Shown one piece after another: positions 17,763-26,179 of a stretch of 64,000 bases of DNA; positions within the stretch are counted from its first letter, which is position 1, and every line of letters starts with the position of its first letter. Below the pieces are notes generated by a model. The model ran no database searches, had not been told where the DNA came from, and saw only the letters and a program-made list of their open reading frames with translations. The DNA comes from Arthrobacter sp. GMC3 (GTDB taxonomy: Bacteria > Actinomycetota > Actinomycetes > Actinomycetales > Micrococcaceae). The stretch spans positions 1 through 64,000 of the forward strand of contig NZ_PJIO01000005.1 of the NCBI RefSeq assembly GCF_002929305.1, in the 5' to 3' direction. The position numbers and the translations under genes were made by a program.

Positions 17763-18845
17763 ATGCGAATCCTCAGTGTTGTCGGCGCCCGCCCCCAGTT
17801 TGTGAAACTTGCCCCCATCGCGCACGCCATGCGCGGCCGGGCGGAACACCTGATCGCCCACACAGGCCAGCACTATGACGAGATCATGAGCGAGGTCTTC
17901 TTCCGCGACCTGGACATTCCCGCACCCGATTTCAACTTGGGCGTGGGCTCGGGCAAGCATGGCGCCCAAACAGGCGCCATGCTTGCCGGCGTGGAGGAGA
18001 TCATCGAAAGCACCGCACCCGATTGCGTCTTGGTCTACGGGGACACAAATTCCACCTTGGCCGCCGCCCTTGCCGCCACCAAATTACATGTCCCGGTGGC
18101 TCACTTGGAAGCAGGACTTCGCTCTTTCAACCGCCGCATGCCAGAGGAACACAACCGGGTTTTGACTGACCACAGCGCAGACCTGCTCCTTGCCCCAACC
18201 CAAGTGGCTATGGGGCACCTGGCCACCGAGGGCCTTGCCGCCCGCTCAATCCTGGTCGGGGATGTCATGACCGATGTCCTGTTCACAGTCAGGGAGTCCC
18301 TGAATGAGACTGGCGCTGTACTGCCCGATGGGCTAGTTCCCGGAGGCTACTACATTGCTACGATCCATCGCCCAGACAACACTGACGGTCCGGTTCGCCT
18401 GGCGGCCATCATTGGCGAACTGGCAAGCCTGGACAAACCGGTTCTGCTGCTGGCCCACCCGCGCCTGCGTAACCTGGCAGAGAAGCACGGGATTTCACTA
18501 GAACAGGGCAGCATCGTCCTGAGTTCTCCATTGGCCTACCCAGAGCTCATCAACGCCGCGATGAACTCCGCCGGGGTGATCACGGACTCTGGGGGCCTGC
18601 AAAAAGAAGCGTTCCTGCTGCGGGTGCCTTGCACCACTATTCGGCCGGAGACCGAGTGGGTTGAAACCGTAGATCTGGGCTGGAATGTACTCGTCAGCGA
18701 GAACCTGCATCAGCTTGCCGCCACAGTCCACCGCCCAGCGCCGGAATCTACTGACGCGGCGCCTTACGGCGACGGCCATGCGGCCGAACGCTCTGTTGCG
18801 GCGCTCCTTGCCACTTTTGGCCCGCAGTCAGCAAACCGTCTGTGA
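17763..18845 (+). CDS. UDP-sugar 2-epimerase, non-hydrolysing (WbpI/WecB type)
   Basis: A 360-residue enzyme of the UDP-N-acetylglucosamine 2-epimerase family. Motifs are GARPQFVKLAPI, HTGQHYDEIM, VYGDTNSTLAAALAA, HLEAGLRSFNRRMPEEHNR and ITDSGGLQKEAFLLRVPC. WecB enzymes generally begin GTRPEAIK, whereas WbpI-type enzymes acting on UDP-GlcNAc(3NAc)A have GARPQF, so I favour WbpI activity giving UDP-ManNAc(3NAc)A. This fits the dehydrogenase, aminotransferase and acetyltransferase genes at 25-30 kb. The upstream sequence has TACCCT about 13 bases before the ATG, a possible -10 giving a very short leader. Confidence 0.88.
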   Translation: MRILSVVGARPQFVKLAPIAHAMRGRAEHLIAHTGQHYDEIMSEVFFRDLDIPAPDFNLGVGSGKHGAQTGAMLAGVEEIIESTAPDCVLVYGDTNSTLAAALAATKLHVPVAHLEAGLRSFNRRMPEEHNRVLTDHSADLLLAPTQVAMGHLATEGLAARSILVGDVMTDVLFTVRESLNETGAVLPDGLVPGGYYIATIHRPDNTDGPVRLAAIIGELASLDKPVLLLAHPRLRNLAEKHGISLEQGSIVLSSPLAYPELINAAMNSAGVITDSGGLQKEAFLLRVPCTTIRPETEWVETVDLGWNVLVSENLHQLAATVHRPAPESTDAAPYGDGHAAERSVAALLATFGPQSANRL

Positions 18846-18891
18846 GCCACAGCCTGTGTGCCCTCAAATATTTCCATGCGATACTGAATCC

Positions 18892-19557
18892 GTGAGTCGC
18901 ACTTGGGTCGTTGTCCCGATGTACAACGAGGCATCGGTAGTCGGAGACGTCGTTAGAGAACTCCTGTGCGAATTCAATCATGTGGTTTGCATTGATGACG
19001 GCAGCAATGACGGCTCCCCGGCAATTGCACGGGCAGCAGGGGCCGCAGTGGTCGAGCATCCCGTCAATCTGGGCCAGGGCGCTGCACTACAAACGGGGCT
19101 TCACTTTGCCCTGCGCGACCCTGCAACCACGGAAATTGTCACCTTCGACGCCGATGGACAGCACCTGGTGACAGATGCCAAGGCGATGGTGGCGCGCATC
19201 CAGTCGGGAGAAGCCGAGGTGGTCTTGGGCTCACGATTCCTGGATCACCGAACCAAGGTCTCCCCTCTCAAACGATTTGTGCTGCGGGTGGCCGCAACCC
19301 AGTCACGCTGGGCAACAGGAATGGCACTTACCGACGCGCACAACGGGCTAAGGGCCTTCAATGCGGCCACTGCGGCAAGAATCAATCTCACCCAAAACCG
19401 TATGGCTCACGCATCCGAGTTGGTTCGCCAACTCTCGGAGATCCAACCACGCTGGGTTGAGCACCCGGTAAAGATCATTTACACCGACTACTCCAAGGCC
19501 AAGGGGCAGTCATTGCTCAATTCCGTCAATATCCTCACGGATCTCCTCTTTAGGTAA
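18892..19557 (+). CDS. Family 2 glycosyltransferase (polyprenyl-phosphate sugar synthase-like)
   Basis: A 221-residue GT-A enzyme of the DPM1/GacI type. It starts SRTWVVVPMYNEASVVGDVV, with CIDDGSNDGS, NLGQGAALQTGLHFAL, and TFDADGQHLV carrying the DxD metal site. TDAHNGLRAFNAATA follows. It lacks C-terminal membrane helices and is followed 5 bp later by a DUF2304 membrane protein, the arrangement of GT2-small membrane protein pairs that make polyprenyl-phosphate sugars. The chosen start is the GTG at 18892, 47 bp after the epimerase stop. The frame is open further upstream but overlaps the epimerase. Confidence 0.85.
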   Translation: MSRTWVVVPMYNEASVVGDVVRELLCEFNHVVCIDDGSNDGSPAIARAAGAAVVEHPVNLGQGAALQTGLHFALRDPATTEIVTFDADGQHLVTDAKAMVARIQSGEAEVVLGSRFLDHRTKVSPLKRFVLRVAATQSRWATGMALTDAHNGLRAFNAATAARINLTQNRMAHASELVRQLSEIQPRWVEHPVKIIYTDYSKAKGQSLLNSVNILTDLLFR

Positions 19558-19561
19558 AACC

Positions 19562-20008
19562 ATGCAGATCATTGTCCAAATAGCACTCGTTCTGGCCGTG
19601 ATAGTCGGCTCCCTCGCGCTCATGCGCGGCGGCTCCAACGCCCGGTATTTGGCCATTCGCCGACTGCTGCTGGTGCTATTCGCCTGCGTTGCAACGTTCT
19701 CGGTTTTCTTCCCTTTTGCCTTGACAAGGCTGGCCCGGTTCTTGGGCATTGGCCGCGGAACTGACCTAGTCCTCTACGCCCTCATCGTGGCGTTCCTTGT
19801 CACCATGGCCACCACCAACCATCGGTTCCGGCAACTTGAGAAGACCATCACCACGTTGTCCAGGCGTATTGCCTTGGACGACGCCGCCAAGCCTTGGGAG
19901 TCTGGGGACGACGGCGCAAGCAAGCCTTCCGTGCCAAGCCCTCCGGATTCGCTACTTTCTGACCCAGATCTGAAAGGTCCCGGAGCTGCTAGACAGCACG
20001 AAGTTTGA
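19562..20008 (+). CDS. DUF2304 small membrane protein (GT2 partner, pair 1)
   Basis: A 148-residue protein with three hydrophobic segments (about residues 3-20, 37-55, 68-82), the basic motif NHRFRQLEKTITTLSRRIALDD, and a disordered acidic C terminus. It matches the DUF2304 pattern. Such proteins sit next to GT2 enzymes, and a streptococcal relative (GacJ, as I recall) stimulates its glycosyltransferase. It follows the GT2 gene by 4 bp. Its 3' end overlaps the convergent GT-C gene by 57 bp, so the last 18 codons are also coding on the other strand. Confidence 0.75.
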   Translation: MQIIVQIALVLAVIVGSLALMRGGSNARYLAIRRLLLVLFACVATFSVFFPFALTRLARFLGIGRGTDLVLYALIVAFLVTMATTNHRFRQLEKTITTLSRRIALDDAAKPWESGDDGASKPSVPSPPDSLLSDPDLKGPGAARQHEV

Positions 20009-21511
20009 GGTGAGTTCCGTAATGGCTGCCGCCGACATCCCGTAGTACAGATAGGGTTCCTGGACAGCTGCTGCTTGGGCAATCTTGAGCTGGCTGACTT
20101 GCAGATCGGCCGCCGACAGCGAAGGCAACACGGCTCCAAAAACATCGGCCGGCAACTCCTGCACCAGGCGCATGCCAAAGACGTCCACTATCGATCCGCA
20201 GCCGTGCTGCATTGACCGAGACAGGGAATCGCTCACTACTCCCATGTACGAGTAAGCGGTGAAGACACAGGCGTAGGGCGCGGCGGCGGCCGCCATGGCC
20301 GCATCGCTGACGTGCGGCAGAGGCTGCGGTTCCAAGACAAAGCCGCGGACGCCCACGGGGGCCAATAGCACCGCACCCGCGACGGCGGCAGCCACGGGTA
20401 CCGTTACCCTCCTGCGGGACAGCTGGCGCCGCTCCTGCTCCCTACGAGCGCACAAAGCCACACCGGAACCCACCGCAACACCGAGGCAGAGTGCCAGCTG
20501 GGGTGCCACAAAATTAGGATAGTGGTCAAAGAAGCTGTCCGAGGTCAGCAATGCAACGGAAATCACGATGGCCAGAAAAGCCCACCACACCTCATCCCCC
20601 CAATCACGCAGGCGACGGCGCCTGGCCGCCCCTGCATAGATGGTGGTCACGATGCACAATACCCCTAGTGCTGCGATGGTGAAGATGAGAGCAGCCGGGG
20701 CGTCAGCGCCTACGAAATCCCTGAGGCGGTACATCAATCCTCGGCTGGCACCATCCGTGCGCACCAGCTGCGCCAGAATCACATCGGTAAACATGGCCCC
20801 GGGAGCCATGACAAAAAACGGCCCCATAATCACTGTGCAAACCAGAGCCCCCACAACGGTGAAACGCAGCAGGAGCCGTGGGCCAAATCGCACGGCAACC
20901 ATGACACCAATGACACCAATCGGCAGCACCGCCCACAGCTTGAAACACAGTGCCAGACCCAAAAACACAGCCGCCAGAGTGACTGCCCGGCGCGGGACAA
21001 TGCGGCCCCCACTCCTCAGTGCCAGCAAGGCCGCCAAGACACACGCATTCAGCAGGGGCGAGAGCATGATGGAGCGCTCAGCGATGGTCGCCACAGACCA
21101 GAGCGCATATAGCCCGGACCCCGCAATAACCGCCGGGTATCCCCACTTCTTTAGTAAAACACCGACCAGTACTGCGTTGAGTGTTCCGACCAAGACAAAC
21201 ACGATCCTGGCCGCCGAAATACCGGCCGTGTCGGAAACCAGATGGCCAAGGAGCGCAAATGGTGCCAGCAGCAAGGCGATGCCGGGCGGGTGAACGAAAA
21301 CGAAGTCACGGTATGGCAGAGATCCCGCTATCAGGTGCACCGCCGAGGCATAGTGAACACCGTCGTCGTATCCCCTAAACCCGCCCAGCGTGCCCGAAAC
21401 AAGCAGTGGAAGCAACCTGGTTGAAAAGGCGACGGCGGCGATGGCGCCTAGCAGCAGTCCCAGTCTGGGCTGCGGCTTGGACTCTCGTTGCATCCTTGGC
21501 ACTCTTTCCAT
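19952..21511 (-). CDS. GT-C fold membrane glycosyltransferase
   Basis: A 519-residue polytopic protein with an N-terminal helix and a first extracytoplasmic loop holding GFRGYDDGVHYASAVHLIAG, the acidic pair expected of ArnT/PMT-like GT-C enzymes. Next come YRDFVFVHPPGIALLLAP and about ten more hydrophobic segments. Such enzymes use polyprenyl-phosphate sugars on the outer face of the membrane. It is the last gene of a nine-gene minus-strand run starting at 30344. ATGs at 21511 and 21493 are both possible starts. It converges on the DUF2304 gene with a 57-bp overlap. Donor and acceptor are unknown. Confidence 0.78.
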   Translation of the reverse strand: MERVPRMQRESKPQPRLGLLLGAIAAVAFSTRLLPLLVSGTLGGFRGYDDGVHYASAVHLIAGSLPYRDFVFVHPPGIALLLAPFALLGHLVSDTAGISAARIVFVLVGTLNAVLVGVLLKKWGYPAVIAGSGLYALWSVATIAERSIMLSPLLNACVLAALLALRSGGRIVPRRAVTLAAVFLGLALCFKLWAVLPIGVIGVMVAVRFGPRLLLRFTVVGALVCTVIMGPFFVMAPGAMFTDVILAQLVRTDGASRGLMYRLRDFVGADAPAALIFTIAALGVLCIVTTIYAGAARRRRLRDWGDEVWWAFLAIVISVALLTSDSFFDHYPNFVAPQLALCLGVAVGSGVALCARREQERRQLSRRRVTVPVAAAVAGAVLLAPVGVRGFVLEPQPLPHVSDAAMAAAAAPYACVFTAYSYMGVVSDSLSRSMQHGCGSIVDVFGMRLVQELPADVFGAVLPSLSAADLQVSQLKIAQAAAVQEPYLYYGMSAAAITELTSNFVLSSSSGTFQIWVRK

Positions 21512-21535
21512 TAAATACTTGTGAAAGCGTTCGAC

Positions 21536-22636
21536 TCAGCCTTGGTAAGAGGCTGATGAAAGCTCTGCCACCACTTGGCGGGCCCGTGCCTCCCACGTAT
21601 TGTCCTCTCGAAGGGCAAGCGCTGTCTCTGTCACGGCATCCACTCGCCCGGGGTGATCGGCCAGCTCATCAAGCAACGCCGTCAGCCTGTCCGGCTCAAA
21701 CGGCACCACCCACCCATTACCGTGATCGGCCACGAACTGCCCAACATTGGTTCCCTCATTGACGATCACCGGCTTGCCAAATCCAATGTACTCGGCGAAT
21801 TTGATGGGGGCGGCAAAAGACCGGTAAATGCTGGGCTCGATGAAGAGCATGCAAATGTCTGCCTGCTCGTAGTAAGGCAACAGATCGGCCCCATTTTTGT
21901 GAACGACCTGGATCCGCTCGTTCATCAGTTCCGCGTATCCCTGCCGATTTTGCTCCCATTCCTCCTCACGGGTGCAAATGGTCAACCATGCATTCTTTGA
22001 TGCCGCAACTGCCTGAACGCAGCCATGCATGTTGTAGTACCCGCCCAGCCCCCCAACGTAGAACAAGCGGATGCCGTCATGGTTAGGCGACGGTAGATGG
22101 CTGATTTCACCGCCAGGCGGCAGGGCCTTGTGGCGGCTGGCTGGAACGTGCGGAACAAATTTCCCCATCCCCAAAGATGGTAGGTACAGCGTGTCCACAG
22201 CGGACTTGTAAGCTAGTAAATCCAGGTTGTACAAGGCCCTAGTCGCCGTGTGGAGTAACGGATTCAGGCGGCTCTTGTACTCGGGAAAACGCCAGTATAC
22301 GTCTCGATAAAACAGTCCCACCTTGATGCCGTTCCTACGGGCGAATCGCAGGAACATGACGTCCATGAATGGATGCCGGGGCAGGTGGTCGGCATCGGTA
22401 AGAGCCGTCGGCATGGTGTGGCTCTCCGAATACAAGAAATCGAACTTCTCGCCTGCCGCGATACGTTTCCGTAGTTCCTTGATGAGGGCGCTGCGTTCCC
22501 TTGATTCCCCAGCGACCAATTCAACGTCGTAACCGATGTTCTTGAACGCTTCAAGCATGCGCATCGGGCGCAGTCCGCTGCCCGTTTTGGCTTGCGGGTT
22601 CAGCGGGTAAGGTACGTGATAGATCATGCGGGCCAT
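21536..22636 (-). CDS. Glycosyltransferase, GT-B fold
   Basis: A 366-residue protein with an N-terminal domain beginning MARMIYHVPYPLNPQAKTGS and DFLYSESHTMPTALTDAD, and a C-terminal domain with IRLFYVGGLGGYYNMHGCVQ and the donor-binding stretch KFAEYIGFGKPVIVNEGTNV. This resembles family 4 or uncharacterised GT-B enzymes of capsule loci. It lies 24 bp upstream of the GT-C gene and 78 bp downstream of the flippase gene, all on the minus strand. The specificity is unknown. Confidence 0.75.
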   Translation of the reverse strand: MARMIYHVPYPLNPQAKTGSGLRPMRMLEAFKNIGYDVELVAGESRERSALIKELRKRIAAGEKFDFLYSESHTMPTALTDADHLPRHPFMDVMFLRFARRNGIKVGLFYRDVYWRFPEYKSRLNPLLHTATRALYNLDLLAYKSAVDTLYLPSLGMGKFVPHVPASRHKALPPGGEISHLPSPNHDGIRLFYVGGLGGYYNMHGCVQAVAASKNAWLTICTREEEWEQNRQGYAELMNERIQVVHKNGADLLPYYEQADICMLFIEPSIYRSFAAPIKFAEYIGFGKPVIVNEGTNVGQFVADHGNGWVVPFEPDRLTALLDELADHPGRVDAVTETALALREDNTWEARARQVVAELSSASYQG

Positions 22637-22714
22637 GGCAAGGTGCTTTCTGGGAAACGGTGCCGCGCTGGGTGCGCCGGAATGGTGAGAAATGGTTGCG
22701 GGGCGTTCCGTGGG

Positions 22715-24019
22715 CTAGTTTTCCAACACTGCTACCTTCGGATCGACGCCGTGGTCAAAGCGGTGCCCCACCCACAACGCCATCACGGTGAAGGCAATCA
22801 GGATTGCGGCCATGGCCCAGGACACCACCGTCAGGTTGGCCACAATATCGCCCTTGAGGAAAAACAACAGCGACAGCGGCACCGCTGTGTAGACCACGGC
22901 GTGGGCCAGCATGAGGTGCTGGGTTTCGGTGACAACAAAAATCGTGGAAATCGGTGACGTAATCAGGCTCATGAACAGCCATGGCACCAGTGCGCGGGCG
23001 ATAAGTCCGGCGTCGGCCCATTGCGCACCCAGGACCACAGGGAACGCCCATGGTGACAACCAATAGATCAGTGCGAAAGGAATGATTCCGAGGACGGCCG
23101 AGCGGTACACGGTGGACTTCGCGAAGGCGAACATGGTTCCTCGCCCCATGACAGCCAAACGCTGGAAGAATACCTGGGCGAGGGCGCCGTTGATCAGGCC
23201 CAGTGGGATCTCCAGGAGCTTCCAGGCCATGTAGAACTGCCCCAACAAAGCCCCGGAGTAAACAACGCCGATGATCAGGTTGATGCCATTAGTGCGAACG
23301 GCGTCAACGAGGGCGTTGGGACCGTTCAGTAAGGGCATGCGGCGGTAGCGGTTGAACAGTCCGGGAATGCTCTCCTGTGATTCTTCCAGCCCACGGCGGA
23401 CATCCTTGCCCTTGTGCCGGAGGGTCAAAAGCGCGGCGGTCTGGCCCACCAGGGTGCCGCCGATGAGTCCGCCCACGCCCCCGAATTTCCCGAGTGCAAA
23501 ACCAAGTTGAGCTAGGGCCGTGCCACCACTTTGCAACACCCGGTTGATGCCGATGGCCTTGTAGTCGCTGCGGCGATTGAGCCAGTACGTCAATGCCGAA
23601 ATTTCACCCAGCGTGAAGATGCTCAGGCCTACAAGCCACAACCACGGAGCCAGTTCAGGTTTTCCCATGGCCTGGGCGATCATTGGCGAAGCAAGGCCAC
23701 ACACCAGGGTTGCCGCAACGCTAAAGGCGAGAATCAGCCGGGTGACTCCCTTTTTAAGTACTTTGGCATCAGCGTCGCGCTTGGGCAGCATAATGGCCAT
23801 GTCATACCGAAGTGCCGCGACTACCGCCACCGTAGCCACCAGGGAAGAATACAACGAGAACAGCCCATAGGCCTCGGGGGTATAGAGGCGTGACAACACC
23901 GGTGTCAGCGCCAGCATCAGCAGCTGGGCCGCCACCGTCCCTGTCAGGAGCGTGAGAATATGGCGCAGAAACTCACTCCTGCGCCAGCTGGCAATCCTCC
24001 CACTGTTGTTCGCTTTCAC
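22715..24019 (-). CDS. Wzx-type oligosaccharide flippase 1
   Basis: A 434-residue MATE/MOP superfamily membrane protein with about twelve helices. The N-terminal region contains LTGTVAAQLLMLALTPVLSR and LYTPEAYGLFSLYSSLVATV, typical of polysaccharide flippases. The start assigned is the GTG at 24019, which overlaps the preceding glycosyltransferase stop (GTGA); the upstream extension to 24106 would overlap that gene by 91 bp and looks unnatural. It would flip an undecaprenyl-pyrophosphate-linked repeat unit built by the adjacent enzymes. No obvious Wzy polymerase lies beside it. Confidence 0.85.
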   Translation of the reverse strand: MKANNSGRIASWRRSEFLRHILTLLTGTVAAQLLMLALTPVLSRLYTPEAYGLFSLYSSLVATVAVVAALRYDMAIMLPKRDADAKVLKKGVTRLILAFSVAATLVCGLASPMIAQAMGKPELAPWLWLVGLSIFTLGEISALTYWLNRRSDYKAIGINRVLQSGGTALAQLGFALGKFGGVGGLIGGTLVGQTAALLTLRHKGKDVRRGLEESQESIPGLFNRYRRMPLLNGPNALVDAVRTNGINLIIGVVYSGALLGQFYMAWKLLEIPLGLINGALAQVFFQRLAVMGRGTMFAFAKSTVYRSAVLGIIPFALIYWLSPWAFPVVLGAQWADAGLIARALVPWLFMSLITSPISTIFVVTETQHLMLAHAVVYTAVPLSLLFFLKGDIVANLTVVSWAMAAILIAFTVMALWVGHRFDHGVDPKVAVLEN

Positions 24020-25185
24020 GAGGACGGCGTCATTCCGCCCGTACGCAGAACTTCGCGGGCCGCCAACCGTCCGGAGGCTTGTAGCGAGGCGTTCTCCAGC
24101 GCCCAATCAACCCTTTGGGCTCCCCCAGTGTCCGGGCCACTTAGAAGTGTCCTCATCGCGGTTGCAACAGCGTCCGTTGTGTAGCGAGCGGCAACACCAA
24201 GGCCGTTTTCGGAAACGAGTGCGGCGCCATCGCCTTGGCCGGCAAATACCACCGGGGTGCCGCATGCGGCCGCCGCATAGATCTTGGTCGGCTTGGCAAA
24301 GTCGTAGCCTTGATCCGGCTTGATGCTGACCAGGGCCCCAACGGCTCCCCGAATCCAGGTGGCTGCCTCTGCGGGCGATACGACGCCGCCGAAATGGACG
24401 GCACCCGGGACCAGGGAAGCCGCGAGTTCCTTGAGGTGGTCTTCATCGGTACCCTGGCCAAAGAACCGGATCTCGGTGGTGGGAAATTCTTCCCGGACAG
24501 CCTGCAAGGCCTCAATGAAAATGGCTGCCCCCTGCCACTCGCTCATGGTCCCGGTATAGACAAAGTAGGGGTTTCGCGCTTGGGTACTTTCGCCGTCGGG
24601 CCTGAAAATAGTGGTATCAACACCGTTGCCCACCACCGTGATGAGATTTGCGGGGACCCTGAACTTGGCAACCTTACCGGCCACAGGCTCAGAAACGGCT
24701 AGGACAGTAGCTGCCCGGCGCAGCACGAAGCCTTCAACAGCGCCCATGACGCTCTTGACGATTCCGGGCACGGCCATGGCGGACATGGCTTCGCTCCAGA
24801 TGTCCGCGGCATAGTACACATAGGGTCGGCGGCGCAGCAGTGATGACAGTGCCACCACAATGCCTGTGGTGGGGGGTGGTTCTGAAACGACTACATCGGC
24901 TCGTGTTGCCAACAAGCGAAAGAACGCTGGAATGTCGAAGCTGAGGTATTGGATGTAACCGCGGACGTAGCCGCCTGAATCCCGCAGTACCGGCCAGCGG
25001 CTGAGCTCGTAGGAAGTTTCCAACCCCGGGGAACCGGCGGGAAGCTTGGTGGTGATGACCTTAACATCGGCACCCTGTTCAACTAGCCCGTCAACGAGTG
25101 CTTTCAACCGGAAGGCTGCTGCTCCGACTTCCGGGGCGAACAGCCGGGTGGTGACAATGACTCTTAGCGGTTTCTTTTGTTCCAT
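24016..25185 (-). CDS. Family 4 glycosyltransferase (WbuB-like)
   Basis: A 389-residue GT-B enzyme. The N terminus reads RVIVTTRLFAPEVGAAAFRL, followed by VVVSEPPPTTGIVVALSSLL and YYAADIWSEAMSAM, similar to WbuB-type GT4 proteins that add an amino sugar to a lipid-linked acceptor. The C-terminal domain includes YFVYTGTMSEWQGAAIFIEA and AAACGTPVVFAGQGDGAAL. Its start overlaps the oxidoreductase stop by one base, and its stop overlaps the flippase GTG. It is likely to transfer a sugar from the UDP-diacetamido-hexuronate pathway of the same operon, by context only. Confidence 0.83.
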   Translation of the reverse strand: MEQKKPLRVIVTTRLFAPEVGAAAFRLKALVDGLVEQGADVKVITTKLPAGSPGLETSYELSRWPVLRDSGGYVRGYIQYLSFDIPAFFRLLATRADVVVSEPPPTTGIVVALSSLLRRRPYVYYAADIWSEAMSAMAVPGIVKSVMGAVEGFVLRRAATVLAVSEPVAGKVAKFRVPANLITVVGNGVDTTIFRPDGESTQARNPYFVYTGTMSEWQGAAIFIEALQAVREEFPTTEIRFFGQGTDEDHLKELAASLVPGAVHFGGVVSPAEAATWIRGAVGALVSIKPDQGYDFAKPTKIYAAAACGTPVVFAGQGDGAALVSENGLGVAARYTTDAVATAMRTLLSGPDTGGAQRVDWALENASLQASGRLAAREVLRTGGMTPSS

Positions 25186-26177
25186 CAGGCATGGATCCTC
25201 ACGGATTGACCTGTCAGTGCTGACTCCAGTACAGCCTCGGCAACACGTAATGTTTCCTGTCCTTCAGCCATGGTGACCACATCACTGCGAAGGCCCAGAA
25301 CGGCGTCGCGGAACGCCTCATGCTCCGTGCGCAACGGCTCCGGTTTGGCAATGGCAAGGCGGGTGACGTTGCCTTCTGAAACACCACGAAACGCCCCGAT
25401 GGAGTCCCACTCGGTGGCAACGGTGCCGTTTTCGTAAAAAGTGAGGTCCGCGGTGACCGTGTCCGCGACAAAGGCACCCTTTTCCCCTGTCACCACAACC
25501 AGGCGTTCCTTCATCGGGGACAGCCAGTTGACCAGGTGGTTAGTGATCACTCCGTTGTCCAGCGTGCCGGTGGCAGCCACCATATCCTCGTACTGTCGCC
25601 CACTGCGGGTGGAGGTCTGGGCAAAGACTGATTCAAAGTGGCTCTGGGCCAGCCACGCGGTCAGGTCAATGTCGTGGGTGCCAAGGTCCTTGACTACGCC
25701 GACGTCGGCAATGCGGGCTGGGAAGGGGCCCTGACGCCTGGTGGCAATTTGGTAGACCTCACCCAATTCGCCGTTCGCAAGGCGCAGGCGCAGCGACTGC
25801 AAGGCAGGGTTGAACCGTTCAATATGGCCCACGGCGCCGACCAGGCCTTTGGCCGCAAAGGCCTCGACCAGGCGCTGTCCGGCTGGAACGCTGGCCGCGA
25901 TGGGCTTCTCCACGAGCGTGTGGACTCCCGCCTCGGCCAGAGCCAAGCCAACGTCCTCATGCATGCCCGTGGGGACAGCTACTACCGCCATGTCGAGCCC
26001 GGTGGCGATGAGCTCCTGGACACTGCCAAGGACTGGCAATCCCCCGGCAACGGAGTGGGGGTCGCCAAAAGCATCAGCGACGGCCACTAAGTCCACACCC
26101 TCTACTTCACGGATGACCCGGGCGTGGTGGCGGCCCATCATGCCCAGCCCGATCAGTCCTACGCGCAGCTTGGCCAT
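25185..26177 (-). CDS. Gfo/Idh/MocA sugar 3-dehydrogenase (WbpB/GnnA-like)
   Basis: A 330-residue NAD-dependent oxidoreductase that probably oxidises C3 of a UDP-HexNAc or UDP-HexNAcA. The Rossmann motif is GLIGLGMMGRHHARV, the family EKP motif is TLVEKPIAAS, and GHIERFNPALQSLRLRL recurs in UDP-GlcNAc(A) 3-dehydrogenases. The active-site region is VKDLGTHDIDLTAWL. It sits between the aminotransferase (2-bp gap) and a GT4 gene. In known pathways this enzyme and the PLP aminotransferase act as a pair to install a 3-amino group. Whether the substrate is UDP-GlcNAcA or UDP-GlcNAc is not decided by sequence. Confidence 0.85.
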   Translation of the reverse strand: MAKLRVGLIGLGMMGRHHARVIREVEGVDLVAVADAFGDPHSVAGGLPVLGSVQELIATGLDMAVVAVPTGMHEDVGLALAEAGVHTLVEKPIAASVPAGQRLVEAFAAKGLVGAVGHIERFNPALQSLRLRLANGELGEVYQIATRRQGPFPARIADVGVVKDLGTHDIDLTAWLAQSHFESVFAQTSTRSGRQYEDMVAATGTLDNGVITNHLVNWLSPMKERLVVVTGEKGAFVADTVTADLTFYENGTVATEWDSIGAFRGVSEGNVTRLAIAKPEPLRTEHEAFRDAVLGLRSDVVTMAEGQETLRVAEAVLESALTGQSVRIHA

Positions 26178-26179
26178 GC

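Noticed and set aside
22715..24106. Longer flippase with an ATG at 24106
   Set aside because: It would overlap the upstream glycosyltransferase by 91 bp with Arg/Ser-rich sequence; the GTG at 24019 overlaps that gene's stop in the typical way.
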